From Hortaea werneckii (taxonomy: Eukaryota; Ascomycota; Dothideomycetes; Mycosphaerellales; Teratosphaeriaceae), in NCBI GenBank assembly GCA_037044905.1, contig JBAOKB010000024.1, forward strand, positions 372,001-436,000: a stretch of 64,000 bases of DNA, written 5' to 3'. Under the pieces are notes generated by a model. That model searched no databases. It saw only the letters and a list, made by a program, of their open reading frames with translations, and was not told the DNA's origin. The translations under genes and the position numbers were made by a program. Of the stretch, positions 40,007 through 52,390 are shown piece by piece. Each line of letters opens with the position of its first letter. Position 1 is the first letter of the stretch.

Positions 40007-40629
40007 TTAAGAGTTCTCACCAACCGTTTGCTGTCCAACGAGTTAGCACGACATCCTCATCCCAGGACACTATCAACCACTACAAGGGCTGACACAGTCA
40101 GTACTCACCACCAACCAATCCATGCCCTCGGAAACTCCGCTCCCATCGATAGCACTACACGCCATAATACTCCAATTCCGATCCTTCAGCTCCGCCAACC
40201 TCAAACTCTCACTAATCTCCCCGCCCCCTTAGCACCAGGTTGATCCTGCTTATTCGCGAAGACCAACAACGCCGCATCCCTCAGCTCCTCCTCATCCAGC
40301 ATAGCCCGCAACTCCCCCGCCGCCGTCTCCAACCGCTCCGTGTCCGTGCTGTCGATCACGAACACCACCGCCGCCGTGTTGGAGTAGTAGCAGCGCCAGT
40401 ACGGCCGGATGGACGTCTGGCCCCCTAAGTCCCACACGTTGAAGTTCAGGTTCTTGTATGTCACGGACTCGACGTTGAAGCCGATGGTTGGGATCGTGGT
40501 CACGACTTCGCCGATCTTGAGGCGGTAGAGGAGGGTCGTTTTGCCAGCGCCGTCGAGTCCGAGGATCAGGATCCGGATTTCTTTTTTGGACCAGATCAGG
40601 CGGCTGAAGAGGGAGAGTGCGCCGCCCAT
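40007..40629 (-). CDS. ARL1: ADP-ribosylation-factor-like GTPase ARL1, one apparent frameshift
   Basis: Small GTPase of the trans-Golgi. MGGALSLFSRLIW gives the N-myristoylated glycine and amphipathic helix. Nucleotide motifs are GLDGAGKTT (P-loop), TIPTIGFNVESV (switch I), WDLGGQTSIRPYWRCYY (switch II), NKQD and CSAID. Exon 1 is 40629-40109. A 78-nt intron (GTGAGT...GGACAG, with GCTAAC branch site) leads to a last exon of eight codons (40030-40007) encoding QTVGENS and the stop. One G is missing at about 40220 in a G run, just before EISESLRLAELKDRNW; corrected length is 181 aa, as in the family. The upstream in-frame ATG at 40806 is rejected because the conserved MGG start is internal. Confidence 0.9.
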
Positions 40630-41972
40630 TGTTTCGGTTGTTTGGGGGGCGGTGTGTATGTCTTGTTCAGGGCTTGGGGTCCGGGTTCGAGGATCAGGGC
40701 TCCAGAGAGGAGCGATCGATGGATGTCTAGACCCAAAATAGCTTGCTTGGATGATATGCGGACTCCTGGCTGGCTGTAGATGTCCTTTGTTTATTCGGTC
40801 TTTCAATGAATGCGCCGGGGTCGATGGTCGGGATTGGTTCGTGAAGGAAGGGGTTTAGACTGGTCGCGTGACTTGGTACTTTGTCCGCAAGTGATTCGAG
40901 TAAAAGCGTAACTCAATAGGAAGTAGCAGCAGAAGAGGTCAGATCAATAGCCTGTAGTTGTAGCGGGTTTTTACAGCGTGGTCCAGGGAGAGATGTTACA
41001 ATAGGCCGCCTCTCATATTGCTTACTGATCCGCGCGCTCTGCCCCTCGAGTCCAAAGCTTGGACCCTTCGCCAAGTCCCGCCCGGAGGTCTTCAAAGTCC
41101 ATTCCGCTTCATCTTTTCTTTCCCTTAACCCATCACCCTCGAGATAGATGTCCGCGGATCGAGTCGTCAACTGTCAGGCACAGCCACACTAGGCTCAGTG
41201 ACGATGGCATATCGGTGCCATGCGATATAGGTATCCGCTGACCGCCATATCTGCACACCATTTTTCATAGACAAGGTACGTTTGAAAAACCAAGAGCATA
41301 CCCTACCCTCATCTCCCCATTCAACAATACCTACCAAAACTTCTTTTCCTCCGGGATAGAAGTCCTTGACATGATGTCTACTATAAACGATAACTTCCGA
41401 GCGAAAGCCGCTGAAGATCAAATTAACTCTTTCCAAAGCCTGATCCAAACCCACTCTTTACAACTTGCTATTATCTGCGGCTTGAATAAGGGTATAGACG
41501 CTGACAGTGGAAAAGTCAACAACACAGGTAGGTTCTTTTTGGGAAGCAAGTGCTCCCCAGCGGTCACCGGGAACTCCATATCCATCCCTTTTGGACAACC
41601 AAGGCGACCAACATCACAACAAGGTATGTCATTGCTACTTCCTTCGCCATGAGCCCTGACATTCCTCACATCCCTTACTATGATGACACATTCTTCTATT
41701 CACACTGTCCGAGCTCGCTCAGTGACGATCAAAACAATTCAATCAAGCTCAACAGTCTGATCTATCACATCCAAAAACTCACAATTCAAAATACTCTTTG
41801 ACCTTTTCGTCGAAATCACAAGGGCACCGTGCTAACAGTGGGATGTCTATCAGGTTTCATGTTCACGTATACCAGACTAGCTTTTACTATCTAGCTTCTA
41901 AACCCATGACAATTCATCACATCATCAAACCTCTCCTCCACAAAGGACTTTCCCTCCCTTTTCTTCTTTCCT
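40630..41972. other. intergenic, about 1.3 kb
   Basis: A plus-strand frame at 41371-41652 and others are open, but none shows a domain or a convincing splice structure. Confidence 0.4.
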
Positions 41973-42991
41973 TTATGCACCAACAGCCTGCAGACTCTTA
42001 ACCGTATCCACAATACTCTCCTCCAACGGCCTAAACTTGACGCCCAACGTGTTAACCACATTGCTATTGTCGATCTTGTAGACGCCCTCCTCAGGGTAAC
42101 CGCCACCCGGCGTACTCGCCGACGGCAACCCCTCCTTATACTGCGGGAAGTTCTTGCCGATAATCTCCGCAATCTCCTTATTGCTGAAGTAGCCCGTAGT
42201 GATGAAGAACCGCTTATTCGCCGCCCCTTCCTTCTCCATAGCCAGCACATGGCAGAGCGCGAGGTCCCGCACGTCGACCCAGATGAAGGTCCCCGTCGGC
42301 GGGATCTCCTCCTTCGCTTTCCCCATCATGATGTCCCGGAACCGCTGGTTCGACGTGTTCAGCGCGTCCAGCGAGTTGAGGTAGTGCACGATGGGCCCCA
42401 GCACGAGCGGGGGACACATGGTCGCGATGCTGAAGTTGGGCTTCTCCTTCTCCAGGAACTCCCAGGCGGCGCGCTCGGCGAAGGTCTTGCTGCGCGGTAG
42501 CCATTGGCCGGGTTCTCGATGGCTTGCTGTTGCGTGATGGGGTTCCAGTCCGTTTCCGGTGTAGGTGTGTTCGGGCCAGGAGCCCTTGTAGGGGTTGATG
42601 ATGGAGGCGAAGGAGGAGGTGATGACGACGCGCTTCACGGATGGGGCGCTCTTCTTGATGCTCTTCAGGATGCCCGTCGTGCCGATGATGGCCGGGTCCA
42701 GGAGTTCTTTCTGTACGTCGGTCACGTTGAAGTGGAAGGGCGAGGCGGTGTGGATGACGGTTTCGAAGGGCGGGTCGGAAACCACGGCTTCGTCGAAGGC
42801 GCCTTCTTTGCGATGTCTTCGACGATGGCGAAGGAGAGTTTGTCTCGGCCGTACTGCGCATGGTTGTCGGCGATCTTCTTGGCTTTGTCCTGGGAGCGCA
42901 CGGTGGTGACGACGCTGTGGCCGTGCTGGAGGAGGATGTCGAGGACGTGGGCGGCGATGAAGCCGGAGCCGCCGGTGAGGAGGACGCGCAT
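41973..42991 (-). CDS. NADPH-dependent aldehyde/ketone reductase, GRE2-like extended SDR
   Basis: Rossmann start MRVLLTGGSGFIAAHVLDIL with GxxGxxA-type dinucleotide motif, then VIHTASPFHFNV, VKRVVITSSFASI and an expected YxxSK-type active site. The C-terminal half (MCPPLVLGPIVHYL, FIWVDVRDLALCHVLAME) matches GRE2/cinnamoyl-CoA-reductase-like enzymes that reduce methylglyoxal and related carbonyls. One G is missing at about 42801 (before GAFDEAV). Between about 42550 and 42491 an extra base and a lost base cancel. The open frame therefore reads through, while the conserved DWNPITQQQAIENPANGYR segment, with the catalytic Tyr, lies in the neighbouring frame. Corrected length is 339 aa. Confidence 0.82.
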
Positions 42992-43693
42992 GGTTGTTTG
43001 CTTTGCGGTGGTGAGTGGGAATAAGGCTGGGTATCAGTGGTCAAAGAGGGTTGTAGTGGAAGAGACGAGCAAGATATATGATAGAGGGATAAGATGGGTT
43101 AGCGGGGCAAGGACAGATATAATCATTGCCTGACGATCAACCCTCCCACTCTCCGTCAGCTTCTCCGTTACAGCCGCGATTCTCCATGGATAAATGTGCT
43201 TCTGTGATGTCACCCCTCCTGAATTGACTTCGATATCGGGCGGGTCTGGATGGAGTTTACACGCCTAAACCCGGCATTTGCTTCGTTGCTTCCTACCGTA
43301 CTACTTTTGCGATAAACATTGCTACATAGTAGGTGTACGCCTGAATACCTAGGTAGCTTTCAAACTTTTTGACCTTGGTACTAATGATTTCTTGTAAGGC
43401 ACGTCATTTGGTAAAAATGTCGCCACAGATTGACCTGATTTCACCAAGGCCAGGAGGGGGAAAGTTATGTCCGTCCATTACTCCAGTTGACGATAAGATG
43501 AGGGGCTCGCTGGACTCGCACGGTTCTAACCCGAGCTCTTGCAGGGTCGAGCTATTCCCGATTAGGAAGTTAGCAATGCCCGTGCGACGCAGCCACAGCA
43601 CGGTATGCGTCCTCGGCTGCCTTCAAGTGTGAGGCCTCGATCTACCTATCGAGCACTCCGTTGGAACCCGACCAACTGCACCGACTCACCACA
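42992..43693. other. divergent intergenic, 702 bp
   Basis: Between the GRE2-like gene and the next plus-strand gene. No gene is supported. Confidence 0.45.
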
Positions 43694-44349
43694 ATGGCCA
43701 TGAACTTCGCCCCCTACCAGTCCTCTCCCCCCGAGTCCGAACGAGTCAAATCACCTCCTCTCCGCTCCCCCACCACCTCCCCAAGCCAAACGCGCAACCC
43801 ACCCGCGCCATCTCCTCTGTCGAAGACCCATGGGCAGCCGCCCGAGCCCAACGCCTCCCCTCACCATCTCAATACCGCGATGACGATGACGACGACAATG
43901 ACGGCGGCTACCAAGACATCGAGTCCCAGCGCTTCCGCAACGACTACATCGGTCACGAGGCCCTGCGCGGCGGCGGCGTCACTTACAACGGAGGTGGCGG
44001 CATCGGAGGCTCCGTCTTCGAAACCTCGCTAGGTCTGCCGCTGAACATCGAAGCCATGCTCGCCTACCTCGTCCTCCCGCCCTGCGGCGGCGTAGTCCTG
44101 CTGCTCTTCGAACATAAATCCGATTATGTCCGGTTCCACGCGTGGCAGAGCGCTTTGCTGTTCAGTCTGATGTTCTTTGTGCATATCATCTTCAGCTGGA
44201 CGAGTATCCTGAGCTATATGCTGTTGGCGGTGGATCTGATCATGATTGGCTTCCTGGCGTTTGGGGCCTGGAGGCATGGTGATACGCTGGATAGGGTCGA
44301 GGTGCCGTTTTTGGGAAGGCTGGCGAGTAGTTTTGTGGACGATGAGTAA
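43694..44349 (+). CDS. conserved fungal multi-pass membrane protein (DUF4870/UPF0132-like), one apparent frameshift
   Basis: It starts MAMNFAPYQSSPPESERVKS, a Pro/Ser-rich cytosolic tail. One C missing from a C run at about 43781 shifts the frame; the corrected chain continues PKPNAQPTRAISSVEDPW, an Asp run and ESQRFRNDYIGHEALRG. The membrane domain follows: TSLGLPLNIEAMLAYLVL, GGVVLLLFEHKSDYVRFHAW, LLFSLMFFVHIIFSW and LLAVDLIMIGFLAFGAWRHG, about three helices with the EHKSDYVRFHAWQS signature of the family. Corrected length is 218 aa. Function unknown. Confidence 0.75.
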
Positions 44350-44384
44350 AGCCGAAGTGTTGGGTGTTCCGGCCACGGTCCTTA

Positions 44385-45731
44385 TGGAGAAACACTATCA
44401 CTATGATCGCACGTTTCTGAAACGTTTCTTCAGGAACCATGGGAGAGGTAACCAGTGTGAGACTGGGGCTTGGGACGCGCTAGTAAGGCTGATGTGCATG
44501 ATGGAAATCGGACGCACCATTCTTTTAAATGGGCGAGCAGACGCTTCATGTACTGCCGCTTGGAGCCAACGCGCTCGGCACATCATGGCAGACCAAGAAG
44601 CGACAAACCTGCTACGGATCCGGATCACTTTGTGGACTTTTCAGAGTTCGATTTCCCAGAGTTCCGACCAATTAATGATGGTCCTCTCGCCAAAGACAGT
44701 GTAACGCCAGGCCTTGCAAATCAGGATCCGTCTCATGATACCGCCGGTCCATCGACCGCTCTCGGTAGTCCAAATGGTAACAGGAGAACCACATCGCGAT
44801 TCTTTAATGCCGGCACAGTCAAAGAAGCCAGGCCCAGACAAGTCGAATCTACCTCCTTCAGGGCAATCGCCGACTAAAAGTCGACATCAAGGAAAGACAT
44901 GGCAGCAAGACATCGTTATCCGAAACTCTTTCCCGCCCAAGGCAGAACGTAACGAGAAGCAAGTCACGCCAAAACCTGTGCTCCCGCCTGGATTATCACC
45001 ACCACCCAACACATCCTGGCAGCAGGACATTCCCTCCAACTCCGCTGGACAACCTCGCCCAGCTCCTCTCCAGTTCATCAACGAGGAACCAACAGCAATC
45101 GAGATCGTCAACTACGACTTCAAACCCCTCTACAACTGGCTCAACACCCATCCCACGCCCCTCACCCCCACAAACCTCTTCATAATCATGAGACCGCTCC
45201 CCGCAACCCCACCAGCCCCGCACCTCCTTCCCAACACGAAGCCGACTTCAAAGCAGGTCTCGTCTGGCTGTTCCTCGCCGCCTACGACCACCCTTCCTTC
45301 TACACAACCGGCACACTTGGATTAGCGTTTCCCGCCCTCGAGACCGCTGACCCCCTCGTCCTCAGCTTCCCGGATTCGATCCGTATGCGGGCATAATGCG
45401 TGTCGACGCAGGGCTCGACACAATCGGACTGCGATGTGGAAGGAGGTTAGTCGGCCGTTGGGGATCGCGATTCTTTTCGCCCAGCAGATGAGGAGTTTGG
45501 GGAGTGGGCATGGGCGGGGGTGTTAACGGGGATGTGCGAGGGAGGGGGTGGTTTCGGCGGTTTTTGGATGAGAAGGTTAGGTGTTTCTTTAGTCCGTTGG
45601 TGCTGGAGGGTGCGTTGGTGATGAAGTCTGAGAGTGAGTTTGGAGAGGTGGAAATGTTGGGAATGGGGAATAAGGATGGGATGAGGGTTAGGCGGTGGAT
45701 TGTGGAGAGGTGCTTGGGTGGGTTGGGATGA
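44385..45731 (+). pseudogene. hypothetical gene broken by several frameshifts
   Basis: Consecutive protein-like segments occupy different plus-strand frames: PDHFVDFSEFDFPEFRPIND (44470-44877 frame), then GKTWQQDIVIRNSFPPKAE...EPTAIEIVNYDFKPLYNWLN (to about 45180), then ADFKAGLVWLFLAAYDHPSFY and TLGLAFPALETADPLVLSF (to 45396). WKEVSRPLGIAILFAQQMRS and a final FRRFLDEKVRCFFSPLVLEG (to 45731) follow. The order and composition suggest one gene with at least four frame changes. No family is recognised. The start is unclear; MEKHYHYDRTFLKRFF at 44385 is one candidate. Confidence 0.4.
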
Positions 45732-46266
45732 TTTGGGGGATGTTCTTTTTATTTTTTTTTTTCCCCCTTGTTTAATGCGACGTTTTGTGAGAGGATCGCT
45801 GGGGCTTGGGTTGGGAGACTGTCATATTCTCTTTAGACTACTCTTGGTATGTTCCGCTCTTGCCGAAATGCTCTTGCGTTGTTGTCTTCAAACGAAATTT
45901 GTTCTCCATATAAGGTACCTACTCAGGTATTACGATGTGCTGTAGGATGGGATGGATTCATGATCCCTCATGCGCGATAACGCGTGGATTTACGCTGGCG
46001 CTAGGTTATTCGTTTCAGCTTTACGATAGCAGATAAAGTTCTGAACCCCACTCTACAGGAAGTCAGTCAGCAGCTCCAAAGATCCATGTTCACGTTCACC
46101 TCGCAACCGGCCTTCTGGTCCTGATCTTGTAGCCATATCCAGTGCTATTGTGGTGGAGACCTCTCATTTCTGGCAGTTCCTGCAAGCGGACCTCAGCTGC
46201 GAAACTGTCCTTACGTCTTACCTCCGAACCAAACGCCTTGAGCCGTAGCTGGGACACGCGGTCAAC
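45732..46266. other. intergenic, 535 bp
   Basis: Upstream of the REEP-family gene; nothing recognised. Confidence 0.45.
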
Positions 46267-47345
46267 ATGTTCGGCTTCATCGCAGACATCCTCACGTAGG
46301 GTGGACTCTCAGGCTGATATGTCTTGTTAAGCCTCACTGACTCTCCTCACAGCTCCGTCACTTCGATCCTCTTCCCCATCTTCGCCTCCTACAAAGCTTT
46401 GCGTACCTCCGACCCGGCAAACTTGGCACCATGGCTCATGTACTGGCCGACCCTCTCTCTCTTCCTCCTCGTCGAATCACAGCTCTACTTCATCCTGTAC
46501 TGGGTCCCTTTCTACTCATGGATCCGGCTGGGCATCCATCTCTACCTGGTAGCACCTGGGCAGCAAGGCTCCGTCTACATCTACAGAGAATACATCCATC
46601 CGTTCCTTGAAGAGCACGAGCGGCAGATCGACCGCATGATAAGCGACGGGCACGAGAAAGCCAAAGCAGCCGGCATGGACGTCGTCAAGAAGGGCATCGA
46701 GTACGTGCGGGTGCAGATCCTCGGCCAGCCGCCCAAGCGACCGAGCCCGCCGCAGAGTCGGAGCGTGAGCTACTCGACCTATCTGATGAGTAAGTTCGCG
46801 ATGCCCAGCGCACGGGAAGGGCTCGCCGCAGCGGGGACTAGCGATCTCTTCAGCCTGCTCGGCAAGGCGCTGAACCAGTCGACCTACCCGGATGCCCGCC
46901 ATTCCCAGGAGGACCAGGCCCGCGATTTGGCGACCTCAGGCACGCTGATTCCTCCTCACCTCTCAGGCGACGAGCGCGATACTTTTGTCAATACCCAACG
47001 TGAGCGTCTGCGGACTTTGATCCAGGCTTTTGATGCGGAGGCGGTGGGCTCAGGCAGCAGCGCAGGAGTTGCCTCTGGGGCTCGTCCCGGGGGAGCCCTG
47101 CTGCCCGTCCAACTTCCCGGAAGTCTTACCTGGCTCCCGATGACAGCTACATGCACAAGTCGCGGTCGGAGTCGGAGTTTGAAGACCTCGCGTACGAGCC
47201 TATGCCGGACCCGGAGCAGTACAAGGTAACGGTTTCCTACGACGACGATGACCATGATCGACGGGCTTCGAAGGCCCCCCTAGGCCTGATAGGAAAGGAT
47301 CAGGGTGGAGTAATTTCATCTGGGGAAGCTACGGGAGAAGGATAG
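46267..47345 (+). CDS. TB2/DP1/HVA22 (REEP/Yop1) family ER-shaping protein, one apparent frameshift
   Basis: Exon 1 (46267-46295) encodes MFGFIADIL. A 57-nt intron (GTAGGG...CACAG) leads to exon 2, 46353-47345. The hairpin membrane domain is visible: SILFPIFASYKALRTSDP, APWLMYWPTLSLFLLVES and YFILYWVPFYSWIRLGIHLYL, then YIYREYIHPFLEEHERQID. The long C-terminus is Ser/Pro-rich and cytosolic. One G missing from GGG at about 47119 moves the end into the frame reading KSYLAPDDSYMHKSRSESEF and a final VTVSYDDDDHDRR segment; corrected length is 340 aa. The family bends tubular ER membranes. Confidence 0.85.
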
Positions 47346-48070
47346 CGCTTTGAATGCCCGGAAGGATCTCTAAGCGCTTTGGAGACTAGATAGACGAATG
47401 ACGAGGACAATGAGTATCTGAAATGGCATCATGAGTTCGGAGGGCGTTCTTAGGTTGCAAGGCAGGTGATTTCTTGAGAGGCGCAGGGAGAGGATGGAAT
47501 GGCGTTTGGGCAGGCAATTTACTTATTACACGTCCTTGGAGCTACACTGCCTTGTACAGAAGGTCTATGCAGTCTCAGCACTACCGCTTTGAGCTCTGAC
47601 ATGACAACTTGGTCCATGAGTCGTTTGGTTGCGTCAAGTGCAGCAGCAGTAGTAGTAAAGGTCGAGCAGTGAAGACCCTCCGCAGCAGCCGCAGTAGCCT
47701 CAGCCGAGTGGGCGGGAAGGCCTCGGGTCCGTCTGTAAGCGGCGAAGATAAACGATAAGCACAATCGTTGACATGCCCTTTTGTCGGAAGAGACCCAGAA
47801 GTTCCTGCATGTGGTTTAATTCGCAATATAGCTCCAATCCTGTTAATATTCATGACTGTCCTACTGCAATTCTACAGACCGACATACCAACATTTGTGTA
47901 GAGCGGCAGACAGACAAACAGACAATGTCAAGCGCCTTCCTTTGAGCTCCAGCTTTCCATCTCAACGTTACCCTTGGCCGGCTGGGCATTCCTACATACC
48001 TTTATAGTCCCGGCGTCCGCTTTCCGACTCCTTCGAGTCGCACTGCGTCTACAGCCTCACATCCACAAGC
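47346..48070. other. intergenic, 725 bp
   Basis: Upstream region of glycine decarboxylase; no gene supported. Confidence 0.45.
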
Positions 48071-51000
48071 ATGTCAGCTTCACGGACTGCTCTCCGCCTG
48101 AGGGCGCAGTGGCTGGCTAGTCGCCGACCACTGTCCCCGCGATGCCAGCTGCTCCGGACACCACCCACTCTCGCTACGTACTTCTGTCCGCCCATTCATC
48201 TCAAGCTCCACCGGGGAAACCCGTATTGCGGACGCGAAGATCGAAAATGATTCCATCTTCGCCCCGCTCGACACCTTCCCCGTCGACACATCGGGCCCAA
48301 TGCCGTCACGGCGGAGGAGATGCTGCAGGCGCTCGACCCGCCCGCCAAGAGCCTCGACGACTTCGTCAAGCAGGTCCTCCCCAGCACCATCCTGTCCAGC
48401 AAGAACCTGAGCGTGGAAGGGCCCATGCCCGAGTCCGGCTCCATGCCTACGAGCGAGGGCGGCTACTCCGAGTCCCAGCTGATCGCCCGTCTGCGTGAGA
48501 TCGCTGCGGATAACAAGGTCTACAAGAGCTACATCGGATGCGGGTACGCGGGGACTCGAGTCCCGGAGGTGATCAAGAGGAACCTCCTGGAGAATCCCGC
48601 TTGGTATACGAGCTACACGCCGTACCAGCCGGAGATCAGCCAGGGCCGGTTGGAGTCCCTGTTGAACTTCCAGACGGTCGTGACGGATCTGACCGGGCTG
48701 GCGATTGCGAATGCGTCGGTGCTTGATGAACCTACTGCTGCGGCCGAGGCGATGACGTTGTCTGTCAATGCCTTGCCCATGGCTCGTCAGAAGAGACAGA
48801 AGAAGGTCTATTTCGTCTCGCATTTGTGTCACCCTCAGACGATTGCTGTGCTGGAGAGCCGTGCGCAGGGCTTCGGTATCACGATCGAGGTAGGCGATGT
48901 GCTCAAGGACAACAGCAAGCGCGTTGAGGAACTCGGTGAGGACTTGATCGGTGTCCTGGCGCAGTACCCCGATACTCTGGGAGGTGTGCAGGACCTGCGT
49001 GGCCTGGCGGACAAGGTCCACAAGCTGCAGGGTACCTTTGCTGTTGGTACTGACCTTCTAGCCCTCACCCTTCTCACGCCGCCTGGCGAGTTTGGAGCCG
49101 ACATTGCCTTCGGTAATGCTCAAAGGTTCGGTGTCCCGTTCGGCTTCGGTGGTCCTCATGCGGCTTTCTTTGCTGTCGGTGACAAGTACAAGCGTAAGAT
49201 CCCCGGTAGACTTATTGGGCTTGTCCAAGGATAGGCTGGGTGACCCGGCTGCGCGTCTGGCGTTGCAGACACGGGAACAGCATATCAGACGCGAGAAGGC
49301 TACGAGTAACATTTGCACTGCGCAGGCTTTGCTGGCGAATATGACTGCCATGTATGCAGTCTACCACGGTCCTCACGGCCTCAAGCGAATCGCCGAGAAG
49401 GTCGCAAAGATGACGCAGGTGCTAGCTAGGGCTTTGAAGAAAGCTGGGCTTGAGATCAGAGAACCTGTCGCTTTCGATACGGTGGTTGTCAAGAAGCAAG
49501 GTGCGGCCTGTTCGCGCAGAAGTGCGCTTCGAATGGACGTATGAATTTCCGTGTCGTTGATGACGAGCACATTGGCATCACGATTGACGAGACGGTTGGC
49601 AAGAAGCAGATTTTGGAGATCTTGAGCGCTTTCACTACAGATGCTGTGGATGTCGTGGAGTTGGCTGAGGGCTTGGAGACCAACACTGTCCCAGAGGGTC
49701 TCCGACGGACAAGCCCCTACCTGACGCATCCGGTTTTCAACTCGCACCATTCGGAGACCGAAATCTTGCGCTACATGAACCACCTCCAGTCAAAGGACTT
49801 GTCGCTAGTGCACTCGATGATCCCGCTCGGCTCTTGCACGATGAAATTGAACGCTACCACTGAGATGATCCCCATCTCCTGGCCTGAGTTTTCTGGCATC
49901 CATCCCTTTGCGCCGATTGACCAGGCAAAGGGATACATGCAGCTGATTGACGAGCTCGAGAGGGATCTGGCCGAAATCACCGGTTTCCACTCGGTGTCTT
50001 TGCAGCCTAACTCGGGTGCTCAGGGCGAGTTCACTGGTCTCCGTGTCATTCGCAAGTACCATGAGCAGCAGCCTGGCAAGAAAGAGGGACATTTGCCTTA
50101 TTCCTGTCTCGGCCCATGGTACCAACCCCAGCTAGCGCCTGCCATGGCCGGCATGCGCGTCGTGACTATCAAGTGCGACCAAATCACCGGTAATCTCGAC
50201 ATGGCCGATCTGAAGGCGAAATGTGAAAAGTACAGCGAGGAGCTTGGTGCTATCATGGTCACTTACCCAAGCACTTTTGGCGTTTTTGAGCCGGAGATGA
50301 AGGAAGTCTGCGAGCTGGTGCACCAGCATGGCGGGACTGGTCTACATGGATGGTGCCAACATGAACGCCCAGATCGGGCTTTGCTCGCCGGGTGAGATCG
50401 GCGCGGATGTGTGCCATCTGAACCTGCACAAGACTTTCTGTATCCCGCACGGTGGTGGTGGGCCTGGTGTTGGACCTATCGGTGTGGCTGAGCATCTGGC
50501 TCCTTTCTTACCTGGCCACCCCCTCGTGGCTAATGTGGGCGGAGAGAAAGGTATCGCGCCTGTTTCCGGCTCGCCATGGGGCTCAGCGAGCATTCTGCCT
50601 ATCAGCTGGGCTTACATCAAGATGATGGGTGCTCGTGGTCTGACCCACGCTACGAAGATCACTCTCCTGAACGCAAACTACATCCTCTCCCGACTAAAAG
50701 AGCACTATCCAATCCTCTACACCAACGAGAACGGCCGCTGCGCTCACGAATTCATCCTCGACACCCGCAAGTTCAAGGAAACGGCCGGCATCGAAGTCAT
50801 CGACATCGCCAAGCGCATGCAAGACTACGGCTTCCACGCCCCGACCATGAGCTGGCCCATCGCCAACACGCTCATGATCGAGCCCACGGAGTCCGAAAGC
50901 AAAGCCGAGCTCGACCGCTTCTGCGACGCCCTCATCTCCATCCGGCAGGAGATTGCCGAGATCGAGCAAGGGAACCAGCCCCGCGAGGGCAACGTCCTGA

Positions 51001-51289
51001 AGATGTCGCCCCATACGACCAAGGATTTGATTATGGGCGAGTGGGACAGATGCTATGCACGGGAGAAGGCGGCGTTCCCGCTGCCGTGGTTGAAGGAGAA
51101 GAAGTTCTGGCCTAGTGTGACGCGGTTGGACGATGCGTATGGGGATATGAATCTGTTCTGCAGGTATGTTCTCTTTTTTCTGCTTTGCCTTTGCTGTGCT
51201 GGGGCAGATTACTAACGAGGTTTTGTAGCTGTGCCCCTGTCGAAACCGTCGATGATATGACTGGGTCTGCGGCTCCGATGCCGACATAG
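48071..51289 (+). CDS. GCV2: mitochondrial glycine decarboxylase P protein, at least eight apparent frameshifts
   Basis: PLP-dependent P subunit of the glycine cleavage system. It starts MSASRTALRLRAQW, an Arg/Ser-rich presequence. Landmarks: DTFPRRHIGPNAVTAEEML, GYAGTRVPEVIKRNLLENP, YTPYQPEISQGRLESLLNF, LTTPxGE-type LTPPGEFGADIAFG, MIPLGSCTMKLNATTEM, the HGTNPASA loop in an alternate frame, and the PLP lysine in LNLHKTFCIPHGGGGPG. A 65-nt intron (51164-51228, GTATGT...TACTAAC...TTGTAG) precedes the final exon CAPVETVDDM. Frame changes near 48160, 48280, 49221, 49508, 50087, 50127, 50138 and 50334 sum to a length divisible by three (1049 aa). Breaks include both gains and losses. Confidence 0.9.
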
Positions 51290-52390
51290 ATGCTTCTCCA
51301 TATTTCTCCTCCTGATCAAGGGAGGTAGAGGAGGTGGATGAAAAGTGGAAATGGGAAAGTGGAGAGGGGGAGAAGGAATGGTTTTGTGGATGTGTGCTTT
51401 TTTCAACAGATACCCCAGCGTTCCAAGCAAGGCGTTTTCTTTATTGCCCCACAGGGTAAACAGAACAAAAATTGGGAAAAGAGGTGCGGTTTTTTACATG
51501 AAGCTTTGCAACATTCAACATTGCATCTCTCTGGTGGGTGGATGGGTTGGCGGATTAGCATATTCTCGGCGATATTCATGTTTGGAATATCCATCATTTT
51601 TAGAACGGATTGCTCTCACTTTTCTTTTGCTTCGGTCTTCGTTCATAAGGTGGTAGGGATGGATTTGCACCTCTTCGCGACTGAACTGCCTTCTCATTTT
51701 TGTACTGTGCGTTATCCATGACTTGTCGTCTCGAAGTCTCCGCTTGTGTCGCTTTCCTTCCCACGGAAGGGCATCCCACGGATCCTTTCTCGGTCGCTTT
51801 CGAACTCTGCATTCGTCATCCGTACATCCCGTCCGGAAAACAGATCCCACACAAGGGAAATCCACTATTGCGCGACTTTTTCTTCTTCCATGAGCATGGC
51901 AGCCTCTCTTGCTCCTGCCTGATACGGCTTAGACCACTGTGGAGAAAACCTTTGCAAGGTCCCCAGTTTTCGTTTCTCACTTCCCCCACGCCAATCCCGC
52001 TAAAAAGCTTACGATGGTCCGATGGAGTTGCTTGGTTCGCTCGTGAAGTCCACATGGGGCCGTAGTTAGTGCTTTTTGTTAGCGAATCCCCCCGGGTCAT
52101 GCGAAGTGCGGAGCATGACGCCCGCCCGCTAGCGAGCCACATGTTCATCGTGTGGGACATGAGGCTGATGATGATGATGATGCAGGCCCGGCTGGTGCGG
52201 GTTCGAGGTGACTTTTTGATTTAAGCGAGAGGGTTTGCATGTCCGTTGGCGATCTTTTCTGGTCCTCTCATGCATGAGTTTGGGGAGGTTTGTTGAAGCA
52301 ATCCTTTTACGTTTCCGTGCAACAGTGTCGCGTTCGTTGATATAGCTCACCTTGCGTCTGCTGTCAAGGCTTGTTGGTCTTCTAGAGTAA
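51290..52390. other. intergenic, 1.1 kb
   Basis: 3' flank of glycine decarboxylase and promoter of acid trehalase. A short GAT repeat lies near 52168. No gene is supported. Confidence 0.5.
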
